Source of the DNA: a virus
DNA: 64,000 nucleotides
Direction: 5' to 3' (one strand)
Virus record (IMG/VR): IMGVR_UViG_3300025128_000017
Coordinates: 1-64,000 of that record
Positions within the stretch are counted from its first letter, which is position 1, and every line of letters starts with the position of its first letter. The notes under the pieces were generated by a model. It had not been told where the DNA came from. It did no database searches and was given only the letters and a program-made list of their open reading frames with translations. A program made the position numbers and the translations under genes. Shown here piece by piece: positions 34,641-43,640 of this stretch.

Positions 34641-35158
34641 GCGAACCACGCTCCATAGCCTGTATTGTGTTCACCAAAATCTAAGTTTTCCATAACGCTC
34701 GCAGGTAAACTTTCATACGCAGGTGGTAACGTTAACACATCTTCCATGTCCCATAACCCTAGTAATGCACCATCGTATGCTATACGTAACAAGTGGGGTG
34801 TAGATTTATTAATTCTTAACAAAGGTATAACCCCTCTGTTGACGATATACATTCTAGCAGGTTCTGTATACATTGAGAAATCAAAAGCAGTCATAAAAGA
34901 TAACGGTACATCCCACGCTTCTGCTAGTTCTTCACACAACAACAACCGAGTCATACCATCTTCAATAGATAAGGCTGAATGGATTTCTAACCATCCAGTA
35001 TGTGCAATACCAGTATCTTCTACTTTTGATACTACTTTGGTGAACAGTCTTCGCCTAGCCTCAACATGGTCTGCTACAATGGGGGGTATCAACAATTGCT
35101 TACCTATCTTCTCATTAAGTTCATCCAATGTTTTTTGTATTTGTTTTAATAATATCAT
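34637..35158 (-). CDS. Hypothetical protein (173 aa)
   Basis: Start placed at the ATGA overlap with the upstream gene. Helical N-terminus (LLKQIQKTLDELNEKIGKQL), then mixed alpha/beta. Contains no recognisable catalytic motif. Confidence 0.55.
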   Translation of the reverse strand: MILLKQIQKTLDELNEKIGKQLLIPPIVADHVEARRRLFTKVVSKVEDTGIAHTGWLEIHSALSIEDGMTRLLLCEELAEAWDVPLSFMTAFDFSMYTEPARMYIVNRGVIPLLRINKSTPHLLRIAYDGALLGLWDMEDVLTLPPAYESLPASVMENLDFGEHNTGYGAWFA

Positions 35159-35442
35159 ACTTCCACCTCCAAACATGCTCTCAACTTACCTTGCATATTT
35201 GGTAATAACTTTTTCAATTCCGCAATGAACTCTTCAACATAACCTCCACCCCAATAGTAATCACAATGTTTCAAAAGTCGTATGGTATCTTTCAGAAATT
35301 TAGGGTTAACCTTGCCACCCATATCAACGGAAGTTAAAAACTCATCGTGTACTATGTTTGCCATTCTCTTAGGTGTACCATCGTTGGCCGTTAGTTGTAA
35401 TAACATGAACTTCATTTCTTTTGACAATCTTATCTCGTTCAT
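35155..35442 (-). CDS. Hypothetical protein (95 aa)
   Basis: Helical, begins MNEIRLSKEMKFMLLQL, with paired aromatic/glycine residues (CDYYWGGGYVEEF). Could be a small DNA-binding protein of the winged-helix type (LTANDGTPKRMANIVHDEFL), but not recognised. Confidence 0.5.
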   Translation of the reverse strand: MNEIRLSKEMKFMLLQLTANDGTPKRMANIVHDEFLTSVDMGGKVNPKFLKDTIRLLKHCDYYWGGGYVEEFIAELKKLLPNMQGKLRACLEVEV

Positions 35443-35585
35443 ACTGTCACCCTCGTTTCTTCTTCACATACATTACAGAAGGGATGTTCCTCACAGTCAT
35501 CTGTAATCTCCATATCTTGATTCACCCACATCTTGAACTCCAAATCAGTAGAGCCACAGTGTTTGCATTCAAACTTGTATGTCAT
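35439..35585 (-). CDS. Zinc-ribbon mini-protein (48 aa)
   Basis: CKHC at residues 7-10 and CNVC at about 37-40, with extra Cys at 31. ATGA overlaps with both neighbours. The pattern CxxCGSTDLEFKMWV is typical of small viral zinc ribbons. Confidence 0.6.
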   Translation of the reverse strand: MTYKFECKHCGSTDLEFKMWVNQDMEITDDCEEHPFCNVCEEETRVTV

Positions 35586-36103
35586 GCTGTCACCCCCGTC
35601 CACCAGTCAGGCGGGCTTGTGTGTCTGTAATGCACACCACCTTTACTGTGTATCTTGCTGTGATAATAGGCACGATAGGCTTTGACTGCATCATCATCTT
35701 TGTACTCATCAGGCATAGCCTGAGCGAATGGTGTCAGTCTGTCTCTATTGAGATGGCTGAACCCATCAACGTGCATGGCATTCATGTAACAGATAGCATC
35801 CTCACAAGCATGTTCTTTGCCGAACCTGTGTCTGTACTCAACACACAGTGCTATCCCATGTGATGTCAACCAGTCGAAGTTCTTCCATGAGTCACCAGCC
35901 CACACAGTGCATGGGTGATATTTGTACGCACCCTTGTATGGTGTGCCACTCTTGGTCAATGGCATACGCTCATCTGTGACACCATGCCTACGTAGGGCTG
36001 ATGCCATCATCTGTGCTGTCTCAACAATCATTTTCGGCACTCTCACACAATCCATCGCCTGTGCTGCCCTAATTGGGTTTTCGTCTAATACAAATATATT
36101 CAT
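35582..36103 (-). CDS. Conserved phage protein, possible pyrimidine-dimer glycosylase relative (173 aa)
   Basis: NIFVLDENPIRAAQAMDCVR then VPKMIVETAQMMASALRR, HPCTVWAGDSWKNFDWLTSHG and CVEYRHRFGKEHACED form the signature of a family common in T4-like and marine phages, often annotated as related to pyrimidine-dimer DNA glycosylase. The catalytic relationship is uncertain. The gene is GC-richer than neighbours, consistent with acquisition from a bacteriophage. If active it would repair UV damage in surface waters. Confidence 0.6.
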   Translation of the reverse strand: MNIFVLDENPIRAAQAMDCVRVPKMIVETAQMMASALRRHGVTDERMPLTKSGTPYKGAYKYHPCTVWAGDSWKNFDWLTSHGIALCVEYRHRFGKEHACEDAICYMNAMHVDGFSHLNRDRLTPFAQAMPDEYKDDDAVKAYRAYYHSKIHSKGGVHYRHTSPPDWWTGVTA

Positions 36104-36211
36104 TTACTCTTCCTCCTCACAAACTTCAACTGTAAAACCACATCCTACACATTCTCCATATTGTAAAATCCATTGAAAATAAGTATCACAGTTTGAACAT
36201 TTTAATAACAT
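36104..36211 (-). CDS. Zinc-ribbon mini-protein (35 aa)
   Basis: CSNC at residues 5-8 and CVGC at 22-25 in a 35-residue protein ending in a Glu run generated by the next gene's GAGGAGGAAGAG ribosome binding site. One base overlap with the upstream gene (TAATG). Confidence 0.55.
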   Translation of the reverse strand: MLLKCSNCDTYFQWILQYGECVGCGFTVEVCEEEE

Positions 36212-36387
36212 TACTCTTCCTCCGCAAAGATACCTGTTGCTTTTTCATAAACAGTATAGATGTCGTTATCGGGATAGAGGTGTCTATGTGTTTCTTCTAA
36301 CCACACAACATATTGAAGGTCTTCTATAAATCTTTTCTCCAATGAGTTAAGTAAATTTCTTAGTTGTTTTATTGTTCTTGTTGGCAT
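36211..36387 (-). CDS. Hypothetical small protein (58 aa)
   Basis: Helical protein (TIKQLRNLLNSLEKRFIEDL) with aromatic, acidic C-terminal half. Follows the repeat protein gene immediately (TAA then ATG) and ends in TAATG. Confidence 0.5.
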   Translation of the reverse strand: MPTRTIKQLRNLLNSLEKRFIEDLQYVVWLEETHRHLYPDNDIYTVYEKATGIFAEEE

Positions 36388-36870
36388 TTATTCTTCCTCC
36401 TTACGTACTGCTAATACAATACTTTTGATGTCGCTTATTATTGATGAAACATCTTCAATAGATACGAAATTACCGTACACTTGAGCCGCTAACTCTGACA
36501 TATCTATTTCTGCTGCTACTTCTGCTGAACCAAATTGTGCGTCTACGTCTATCAACTTCGCTAACTTATCGTAATCAATATCTAATTCATACGCAATGTC
36601 GCTACTATTGACATGAGAAGCAACATCTTGTACATCTATCTTGTCTGCTAAGGTGTAGTAATCGACTTCCATGTGGTCAGCAATCTCACTCTCATTCATT
36701 CCACCAGCAATATCAGCAGGGTCAATAGACAGTGCTTCTGCTAATTTATCATAGTCAATATCTATCTCATGTGCTATTTCATAGACCACATCTTCAAGTT
36801 TATCAATTGGTTCACTCATCTTTTTCATTATTCTTTCATCTATCTTTTTATTTATCCATTTCATTATCAT
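36388..36870 (-). CDS. Acidic helical-repeat protein (160 aa)
   Basis: After a basic N-terminus the protein is built of repeated units of about 20-25 residues of the type ELDIDYDKLAKLIDV / EVDYYTLADKIDVQDVA, at least five copies. It resembles repeat proteins of unknown function in T4-like marine phages. It probably forms an acidic solenoid or coiled bundle. The 3' end provides the ribosome binding site (GGAGG) of the next gene. Confidence 0.55.
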   Translation of the reverse strand: MIMKWINKKIDERIMKKMSEPIDKLEDVVYEIAHEIDIDYDKLAEALSIDPADIAGGMNESEIADHMEVDYYTLADKIDVQDVASHVNSSDIAYELDIDYDKLAKLIDVDAQFGSAEVAAEIDMSELAAQVYGNFVSIEDVSSIISDIKSIVLAVRKEEE

Positions 36871-36971
36871 TCTTTTTCATCTCCTTTCTTTACTCTATAT
36901 TTACCTGCTAGGTAATGTTTATGTCTTGCTTTAAACTTACTAAAATATCTTACTTTTACTGCTGTTTTCAT
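36867..36971 (-). CDS. Basic mini-protein (34 aa)
   Basis: Strongly basic (VKVRYFSKFKARHKHYLAGK). TAATG overlap with the methyltransferase and ATGA overlap with the repeat protein. Could bind nucleic acid; no family. Confidence 0.45.
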   Translation of the reverse strand: MKTAVKVRYFSKFKARHKHYLAGKYRVKKGDEKE

Positions 36972-37519
36972 TAGTTCATCTCCTTAAACTTATCTGTTTC
37001 GTTACCCCAAATTTCCCAACCAGTTCTATTTTCCCTACTGAAAACATCTATCTTCTTAGAATTAGGATATAATTTATCTATCATTTCATAGGCATAGTTT
37101 GGTTTTCTGCTATGTTGTCTTGATTTTTCTTCAAACACTGTTAGTAATTTTCCTCTCATATTTTCTGCTATCTTAATCATTTTTGGTTTGTAATACCAAA
37201 TTAAATATTCATGAGAATATCTAACTGTAAATGCAGGTGCTACACCATTTAATTTATTCCAAATAAATATGCAGTGTTTCTTATAACCTCTCTCAAACAT
37301 ATAGTCGTCAACTACTGTAATATATTTATCAATACACCACATAAAAACAGTATTAGTTTCATTTGCTTTGGGAAATATCTCTTTATCTAGCAACGCAAAA
37401 ATATCCTCTATTTCCATAGTCACATAATCTAACTTTCTAGTTTGGTTCGGTCTAGTTTTTCTTAACCCGCCCTTACGTTTCTTCCACGGTGGGTCAATCA
37501 TCAGAATATCATACTTCAT
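36971..37519 (-). CDS. MT-A70 family N6-adenine methyltransferase (182 aa)
   Basis: Adenine methyltransferase with catalytic DPPW at residues 9-12 in MIDPPWKKR and downstream FMWCIDKYITVV, HCIFIWNKLNG and YSHEYLIWYYKP strands, typical of the MT-A70/MunI-type phage methylases; SAM-binding residues would lie in NSKKIDVFSRENRTGWEIWGN (near C-terminus: circularly permuted class). No restriction endonuclease neighbours it, so protection of viral DNA or regulatory methylation is likely. ATGA coupling upstream. Confidence 0.88.
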   Translation of the reverse strand: MKYDILMIDPPWKKRKGGLRKTRPNQTRKLDYVTMEIEDIFALLDKEIFPKANETNTVFMWCIDKYITVVDDYMFERGYKKHCIFIWNKLNGVAPAFTVRYSHEYLIWYYKPKMIKIAENMRGKLLTVFEEKSRQHSRKPNYAYEMIDKLYPNSKKIDVFSRENRTGWEIWGNETDKFKEMN

Positions 37520-37854
37520 TCTTTCACCTCACAATAGTCTCCTATTTTTCTTTCAATCAATTCCTTTACAATGACCCTATCAACATGGGGATAATCTTCC
37601 TCAAGTATCTCCCATATCGCAATCAATTCATCAGCCATTGGCTGCAACTGCTTGACTTCTGCTAGGAGAAGTGGTGCGTCTGCTATGAGTTGTGCATTGG
37701 GATGGTCGTTGTCAGTGAAGTAAGATGTCTCAGTCACCAACACCCCGTTTGCATCTACAATGTCAAGGTGAGAGCCTTCATCATCGTATGGCTGTCCTTC
37801 GGCAGTTCGCCACGGTGCTTCGTTATGTCCTTCGTATTTGTCTGTGTCAATCAT
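37516..37854 (-). CDS. Phage Ea22-like hypothetical protein (112 aa)
   Basis: NAQLIADAPLLLAEVKQLQ is a phrase common to many phage early proteins of the Ea22-like type, where residues after it form a coiled coil. N-terminal IDTDKYEG matches that of the gene at 30883-31308. Function unknown, probably an accessory early protein acquired from bacteriophages. Confidence 0.6.
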   Translation of the reverse strand: MIDTDKYEGHNEAPWRTAEGQPYDDEGSHLDIVDANGVLVTETSYFTDNDHPNAQLIADAPLLLAEVKQLQPMADELIAIWEILEEDYPHVDRVIVKELIERKIGDYCEVKE

Positions 37855-38264
37855 TCCTCTTCACTTCCCGCTGGTGTATATCTTCCGCCTATGATATTAA
37901 TTACTAAGTTCGCTTCTTCAGCAAACCGAATCATTCTTTGTATCTCTTGGTCTAAAGGTTGTAAGTCAAGCATAGCACCTTCAGGATGATTCGCTTCACT
38001 ACCTTTAATGAACATCTGATATGAACCATCTGCATACTTGAGTACATCAAATGGTATATACATCAATTCACCTGAAGCAGCCGACTTAAGTATCGCTGGT
38101 TGTTCTCTTAACCACAAAGAAACATCGTCAGCAGTACGCATCTTCAAAGCGATACCATACTTCCGACCATGTTTAACAGTAGCACTAACACCTTGTATGT
38201 GTAGTCTACCTATATCATAGTTACATTTCACTTGCATTCTTTCTTCTTCTTGTTCATTCATCAT
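37851..38264 (-). CDS. Hypothetical protein (137 aa), first gene of an early unit
   Basis: First gene after a strong TATA promoter, with a GAGGT ribosome binding site before its paired ATG codons. The protein is mixed alpha/beta with basic patch VSATVKHGRKYGIALKM. No family recognised. Coupled to the Ea22-like gene by ATGA. Confidence 0.6.
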   Translation of the reverse strand: MMNEQEEERMQVKCNYDIGRLHIQGVSATVKHGRKYGIALKMRTADDVSLWLREQPAILKSAASGELMYIPFDVLKYADGSYQMFIKGSEANHPEGAMLDLQPLDQEIQRMIRFAEEANLVINIIGGRYTPAGSEEE

Positions 38265-38292
38265 TTTTATTACCTCTTTTTATTATTTTAAT

Positions 38293-38310
38293 CTGTTCTT
38301 TTATATACTG
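38293..38310 (-). promoter_or_regulatory. TATA promoter of the accessory unit
   Basis: CAGTATATAAAAGAACAG on the minus strand. The start codon is 46 nt after its first base, so unlike four other copies this promoter gives a short leader, and that leader contains a GAGGT ribosome binding site. Confidence 0.78.
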
Positions 38311-38314
38311 TTTT

Positions 38315-39538
38315 TTAAATCCAATCATCCAAACTCCCCTTATCTAAACCTACATCTTTGTCACGTTCGACAAATTCATCAAAAGTCATTAATTTTTTAT
38401 CACTAGGTATCACAACCTCTTTTGAACATACAAGATGTTCTTCAAAGTGTAAGAATACAAGTGGTCTAACTCTACCGGATATGTCACACTTGTACTGTCT
38501 ATCTTCCCATCTTTTTCCACCATTTTTTATTCGTAAGTTTTTAGAATTACTACCGTACTTGTTTAATTTTATCAGATGTAGTTTACTAATTTCATTGTAC
38601 GTTTCTAATGGATGGAACATCTCACCAGTTTCTTCACACTTCACTTCACAGTAATCTTCATAGTTCTCATCATCCAAAGTCATTTCACCTAACCCATACA
38701 CCATATCTGTGCTACCACATATAGTACAAGGCAACTTAGCATTTGATTTCTTATCAGTTCTGAACTCGTACTGACCGCAAACATCACACCAGTATAAGAC
38801 ATAACCTTTGATATGAGTGTTAGGTATTGTCTTATGCTTACTTTTCTTGCTAGTAAAATAATTCTTACCTACCTGCTTCTTCTTACTTTTCTTCTTACTA
38901 TTCCTTTCTAACTCAAACTCAAGTTCATCAGGGTCAAATGCTTTTGATGGTGAACTCCAATCAAATACGGATGCTGAACTAGACAATGTTTGTACCTTAT
39001 CTTCACCGTGTGGTATTTGACATACTGTGGCTATATATTCTTGTTGTGACTGGGCTTCTACTGCATGGCTACAATAACTGTCTCGTACCCACTGTATCAA
39101 CTCACCTGCATCTTTCCATGTTTGATTCTTCTTCTCAATCATAAGGTGGGCTAAGATAGCCAACTGAACACCAGTACGACCATGACCACCCATACATTGA
39201 CAAGAGATAGATTTGATACCCTTGGTCTTTATATCAGCAACAAGTGATACCCAAAACTCTCTACCTACATTACTAGGTATGCTGAAGTCAGGCCACTCTA
39301 ATTCAATAATGTGTGGTGTATCAATTGCTTGTACATGATTAACACAAGTAAATCCGTCTGGTATAACATCAAACTTACGTGCTGTCCTGATAACACCTTG
39401 TGGACCAATGGCTAAATCAGGCCGTGGCTTCATTTGCATCCAACCACCATTACGTGTATTACCACCAGCGTATATTCTAATACCATCACTTGTTTCAAAC
39501 ACTAAAGGATTACCTGTGTGACAATTTACTTTACTCAT
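38315..39538 (-). CDS. Protein tyrosine/dual-specificity phosphatase-like protein with zinc-ribbon tail (407 aa)
   Basis: N-terminal 150 residues form a cysteine phosphatase: the general-acid WPD loop (EWPDFSIP, Asp84) and the CX5R catalytic loop (CMGGHGRTG, Cys115 to Arg121) are both intact. A Lys/Ser-rich linker follows (about 215-245), then a zinc ribbon (WCDVCGQYEF...LPCTICGS) and a C-terminal domain with more Cys. This would remove phosphate from Tyr/Ser/Thr, or possibly from RNA 5' ends as in baculovirus and RNA-triphosphatase relatives. Last gene of its unit, directly before the next promoter. Confidence 0.75.
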   Translation of the reverse strand: MSKVNCHTGNPLVFETSDGIRIYAGGNTRNGGWMQMKPRPDLAIGPQGVIRTARKFDVIPDGFTCVNHVQAIDTPHIIELEWPDFSIPSNVGREFWVSLVADIKTKGIKSISCQCMGGHGRTGVQLAILAHLMIEKKNQTWKDAGELIQWVRDSYCSHAVEAQSQQEYIATVCQIPHGEDKVQTLSSSASVFDWSSPSKAFDPDELEFELERNSKKKSKKKQVGKNYFTSKKSKHKTIPNTHIKGYVLYWCDVCGQYEFRTDKKSNAKLPCTICGSTDMVYGLGEMTLDDENYEDYCEVKCEETGEMFHPLETYNEISKLHLIKLNKYGSNSKNLRIKNGGKRWEDRQYKCDISGRVRPLVFLHFEEHLVCSKEVVIPSDKKLMTFDEFVERDKDVGLDKGSLDDWI

Positions 39539-41919
39539 TCTAAAACACCTCCTGACAATATTCTTGTCACTTGATTAGACCAGTCAACATTAGTGGTAAT
39601 CATTTTCTTAAGATATTTCTTAAGCATGGCTGATAATGTTTTATACATCGGGTCTGATTTAGTGAGACCATTCCAAGCATCAACAAATATTTGTGGCTCA
39701 ATATCATTGTACTGTTTCTGTTTTATTAGTTGAGCAACACCGTATGCTTGTGGACTAGACTTGTCATGCTTCAATGCAAAGAATGCCGAAGGTGCGTCTT
39801 CTGTAAGTAACATGCTAGTAAACTCATTCCCTATTTCAAGAGACACATTGATTATATTTTTATCCATACATGTTTCACAATCTTCATTACCACAAGGTAT
39901 GAACATATCATCGTTCAAAGTATACTTAGTGTTGTGATGTAACCACTTACTTCCCAACGAAAGAGCAGCACTACGTATAGAAGGTTGCATATGTTTAGAT
40001 GTTATCCAAACTTCCCTGTAATGTGATGGCTTTCTATGCTTTGCTGTATAACTAAACAAGGCCAACCAATCATTTTCAGGTTTGGTCGCCACAAATGTTT
40101 GCTCAATAAATGTACGTGTCACCTCGTAAGTTTTGAACATTCTACAAAGTGCTTTATCTTCATGTCCAAAGTAACCTGTTGTGTCATCTGCATCGTTTAA
40201 GGTAGCATAATCAAATGCTGAACCCTCAAGGAACTTATTGTATAAACTACCATTGTTGTGTGCAAAGTTCTCAGCCATATTGGTATGTTTAACTACATTT
40301 TTGATATGAACTTCATCTTGACACGCCAAGAACTTGCGAATAGATTTAGCCAATTCAGCAGCACCGAATGCACAATCAGCCCATGCTTTACCACCAAATG
40401 CACCCGACCAACCTGTTTTGAATTGTTGACCACACCAATTTAACGCTAGTTCCATTTCTTCATAAGTTAAATCAAAACTTTCCATAGCAAGATAGTAATG
40501 TTTACGTTGCTTACTAGGTGTACTTTCATGATTTAGTTCAATCAGTTTTTTAGTACCTATTGCCGATACAAGCACTGGGGCAAACTCAATCGACATATCT
40601 TTCTTCATACCGAAACCATGTCTTAACTCACCAAGACATAAACCAACAGCGGCCTTAACTAACCAACCTGAGAAAGCACCTGCTAACATCGAGTTATGTT
40701 TAGGATTCATGTTATGACCTGACAACCATTGGTGGAAATAATGTGCAAACCAACCTTGTTGTCTACGCCACTGTGTTCTACTTCGTTCTAAGCCATTAGC
40801 AAAAGCAGTAATATCATCAGATAGATATGGATTGTATGGGTTAGGGTCAATTGGAAGTCCTTCTTCTTTAGCAACATGTGTAGGGCTACCTTCTACCCAC
40901 ACATCACCAACAGATACATCAGCCACAATGTAAGGTATGTCATGTGCCCTACAATGTGCATAGACGTGACTACCTAATGAACCATTAGGGTGAGATATAA
41001 CGAAGTCTTCAGGCATCTTGTCCTTAGTAATGTTGGCCTCTAACCACGCTAGTTCTTCCAAACCTTCTGTCTTCCATACGTGCTTGACTTCTATCTTACC
41101 AACACCATTAGGTACTGCACCCATTTCCATAGAAAGAGTTTCAACTGTTACACCATCAATTAATCTATTGTATACGAAAGGTGGACCACGAACTGTATGT
41201 GCTTCACTACCTCTTAATTGTGTAAATTTAGTTGAACCGTGTGCAAATTTTTCAGTTAAGTAGTTCATGTCTTTTTCATATACATATTCTAATTCGTATG
41301 TGTTTGGCTGATGACCTATTTCCTGAAAATGTTCAGCACAAGTCTTATCGTTTGGATTAACTAAGTAACACAAGGTTACACCATCTTTACCAGCAGTAAT
41401 ACCATCATGGTCACGACCAATCCAAGCATAGACATTTGGTGCTAAAACCATACTAGATGAAGCAGGGACAAAAGGTTGTAATATCATACAACCATTAGGG
41501 TCTGCTTCTTTCATAGTGGTACGTAGTCTACTCCATGAGTCTTCTAAATTATCGATTGTTACTTCAATAGATTCTAACACACCGTGTCTAGCAAATTCAG
41601 GACATGCTCTGAGGAAAGCAACATCGCTACCTATTCTATTAAAAGCACTAAGTACAACATCGTATTCATCATCTAATAAGATTAATTCAGTATGTGGTAC
41701 TTTGTATTTACCTTTACCTGACTTCACTACTTTTATGTAATTCAAAAAGGATTTAGCCTTCTGTGACTTGACCATAAAAACACGTTCATTGGTAGTAGTT
41801 TCTTGTAAAGTCCTACCTGTGTTTTTATCATCTGTCACTACTTCGTTTACTTCTTCAACAAGTTGTTTGAACATATCTTCAAAATTCATTTCATCATATT
41901 GTTTTTCCATTTCATTCAC
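39535..41919 (-). CDS. Large unknown protein (794 aa) with a PEP-utiliser-like swivelling motif
   Basis: Residues 310-332 (HPNGSLGSHVYAHCRAHDIP) resemble the phospho-His motif of PEP-utilising enzymes (GGxxSHxAxxARxxxIP), and 140-200 (GCMILQPFVPASSSMVLAPN) loosely resembles an ATP-grasp lobe, the usual partner. The C-terminal 400 residues contain a helical region (MLAGAFSGWLVKAAVGLCLG) and a Cys cluster (CGNEDCETC). An ATP-grasp plus swivelling-domain phosphotransferase is possible; a wholly novel enzyme equally so. Coupled to the phosphatase (ATGA) and to the next unknown (8 nt). Confidence 0.4.
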   Translation of the reverse strand: MNEMEKQYDEMNFEDMFKQLVEEVNEVVTDDKNTGRTLQETTTNERVFMVKSQKAKSFLNYIKVVKSGKGKYKVPHTELILLDDEYDVVLSAFNRIGSDVAFLRACPEFARHGVLESIEVTIDNLEDSWSRLRTTMKEADPNGCMILQPFVPASSSMVLAPNVYAWIGRDHDGITAGKDGVTLCYLVNPNDKTCAEHFQEIGHQPNTYELEYVYEKDMNYLTEKFAHGSTKFTQLRGSEAHTVRGPPFVYNRLIDGVTVETLSMEMGAVPNGVGKIEVKHVWKTEGLEELAWLEANITKDKMPEDFVISHPNGSLGSHVYAHCRAHDIPYIVADVSVGDVWVEGSPTHVAKEEGLPIDPNPYNPYLSDDITAFANGLERSRTQWRRQQGWFAHYFHQWLSGHNMNPKHNSMLAGAFSGWLVKAAVGLCLGELRHGFGMKKDMSIEFAPVLVSAIGTKKLIELNHESTPSKQRKHYYLAMESFDLTYEEMELALNWCGQQFKTGWSGAFGGKAWADCAFGAAELAKSIRKFLACQDEVHIKNVVKHTNMAENFAHNNGSLYNKFLEGSAFDYATLNDADDTTGYFGHEDKALCRMFKTYEVTRTFIEQTFVATKPENDWLALFSYTAKHRKPSHYREVWITSKHMQPSIRSAALSLGSKWLHHNTKYTLNDDMFIPCGNEDCETCMDKNIINVSLEIGNEFTSMLLTEDAPSAFFALKHDKSSPQAYGVAQLIKQKQYNDIEPQIFVDAWNGLTKSDPMYKTLSAMLKKYLKKMITTNVDWSNQVTRILSGGVLE

Positions 41920-43639
41920 TCTCCACTATATTATCTGCACTATTTATTATTTTCATTTCATGTGGATGTATTGTTTTAGCATTGTCATCACTGTAACCAG
42001 CACCACTACGTCTTTTTAGATAACCTTCTTTGACTAAGTCTACCGCCTCATTAACTTCACTTGGATTACCAAACAAAAGCATATCTTTTACCTGTACAGC
42101 AGTCGGTAAATTTTCAGGGTCTTTATCCCATTTCATACTTAGAATTAAATCTCTTCGTACTATTCTTACACCTATATCTTCCTTTTCAACGTCAGTAAGA
42201 ACTTCACTACCTGTTGTTAAATCCCAAGTTCTCTTATGTTTAGCAACACTACCTGTTGGCATTTTATCTATCAACTGTGGTATAAAAGCCCTCAATCGTG
42301 CTGCATGTTCAATATCCTTAAACAAATACGGTATCTCCCAATTGTTGTACCCAAGTAAAACATAAACTCGCTGTGGTTCTATGGGAGTCCATTGGAACTT
42401 AGCAATTTCATGACCATAGGATGACTTCTTGTCATACTTTGTGTATCTCCAACCATCGCCACATCTGCATATTGATTTGTCTGTGTGTTCTTCCGTTTCA
42501 CCTGCTACATAACAAACTGAACATGCAGTATCATTTTCATTTCTGTTCTTACTTCGTGTGTCTTGAATCCAACTTGATACTTCTGTAAGCCAAGACCAGT
42601 CAGACCAACCATGTAATGCTCTCCTACCTATACCAGTTTTATTTACTAACCTACGACCATCCCAATTTCTCATACGTTGTATTGAACCTTTGATTTCGTT
42701 TATCACTACTTCATCAGGTACACTTTGTGCTAGTGAACGTTTGACTCTATTGAATGGTACTATGCGACTTAGTGCTGTATTTCTAGCAGTTATATTTCTA
42801 CGCTTAAATTGGTCATGATTCCAACCACTGTGAACAACACGACCCTTACCCCTATACCAAATAGTATCCATTTCATCGGAGTCTTTTTCTTCTCTAATCA
42901 TGTACCAATCAGTTGCAGTTACTTCATTGTGATGGGCACAACTACCATAGTTAGCATCATCTCTTGTGTAACCGCACTCACCTTTCGTACGCTCCCATAG
43001 AAAACTAGTTGAAGACAAAAGTGCATAGTTGTCACTCATAAGTTCATGACTAATATTGAATTTGTCTGTACCGAATTTTTCTGCTAGATATAGTAATAGA
43101 GGTTTACATTCTTCTCTCATGAGGTATGCAGTGAAATTTGGCAAATTTGTTAAGTCCCCGTTTGTCAATTGGGGAGAATCACATCTAAAATGACACGCTT
43201 TCTTAACCACATCAGGTGCATCATCGTAGTACTCCCATTTGCTGATGCGACTACTATTTTTCCAAGCAATTCTGCCTTCATATAGATAAGGAAGAGGTAG
43301 TTCATATTTAATAGTAAATACTTCATCATGTCCACATGATTCGACAAGAGGACTGGGTAAATTACCGTACCCTACCTTACCTGTCATCATAACTGTTGCA
43401 ATACGTGTATTTTGATTTACCATATCTTTCCAAGTAAGTTGTGCTTGCTCTCCGTGGTTAGCAAGAGTGTACGCCACTGCTGCATCAATAGGCCAACACT
43501 TACTCAATTTATCCTGTATACGACCTAGTGTATTATCTACTAGAATAGGGTCATCTGTCCATAGTAAAGTTTCTTCTACTACACCTGCCGATACATATCT
43601 TTGCCAAGTATTCCAACCTTCTCTTTCTGCTTTACCCAT
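41912..43639 (-). CDS. Large unknown protein (575 aa)
   Basis: No family recognised. Rich in Trp, with a Cys-rich segment near 375-400 (CSVCYVAGETEEHTDKSICRC) that may bind zinc and a His/Cys group near 225-235 (GSCAHHNE). C-terminal region contains a winged-helix-like part (FGNPSEVNEAVDLVKEGYLKR). Forms an operon with the PEP-utiliser-like gene and the phosphatase. Confidence 0.6.
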   Translation of the reverse strand: MGKAEREGWNTWQRYVSAGVVEETLLWTDDPILVDNTLGRIQDKLSKCWPIDAAVAYTLANHGEQAQLTWKDMVNQNTRIATVMMTGKVGYGNLPSPLVESCGHDEVFTIKYELPLPYLYEGRIAWKNSSRISKWEYYDDAPDVVKKACHFRCDSPQLTNGDLTNLPNFTAYLMREECKPLLLYLAEKFGTDKFNISHELMSDNYALLSSTSFLWERTKGECGYTRDDANYGSCAHHNEVTATDWYMIREEKDSDEMDTIWYRGKGRVVHSGWNHDQFKRRNITARNTALSRIVPFNRVKRSLAQSVPDEVVINEIKGSIQRMRNWDGRRLVNKTGIGRRALHGWSDWSWLTEVSSWIQDTRSKNRNENDTACSVCYVAGETEEHTDKSICRCGDGWRYTKYDKKSSYGHEIAKFQWTPIEPQRVYVLLGYNNWEIPYLFKDIEHAARLRAFIPQLIDKMPTGSVAKHKRTWDLTTGSEVLTDVEKEDIGVRIVRRDLILSMKWDKDPENLPTAVQVKDMLLFGNPSEVNEAVDLVKEGYLKRRSGAGYSDDNAKTIHPHEMKIINSADNIVESE

Positions 43640-43640
43640 C

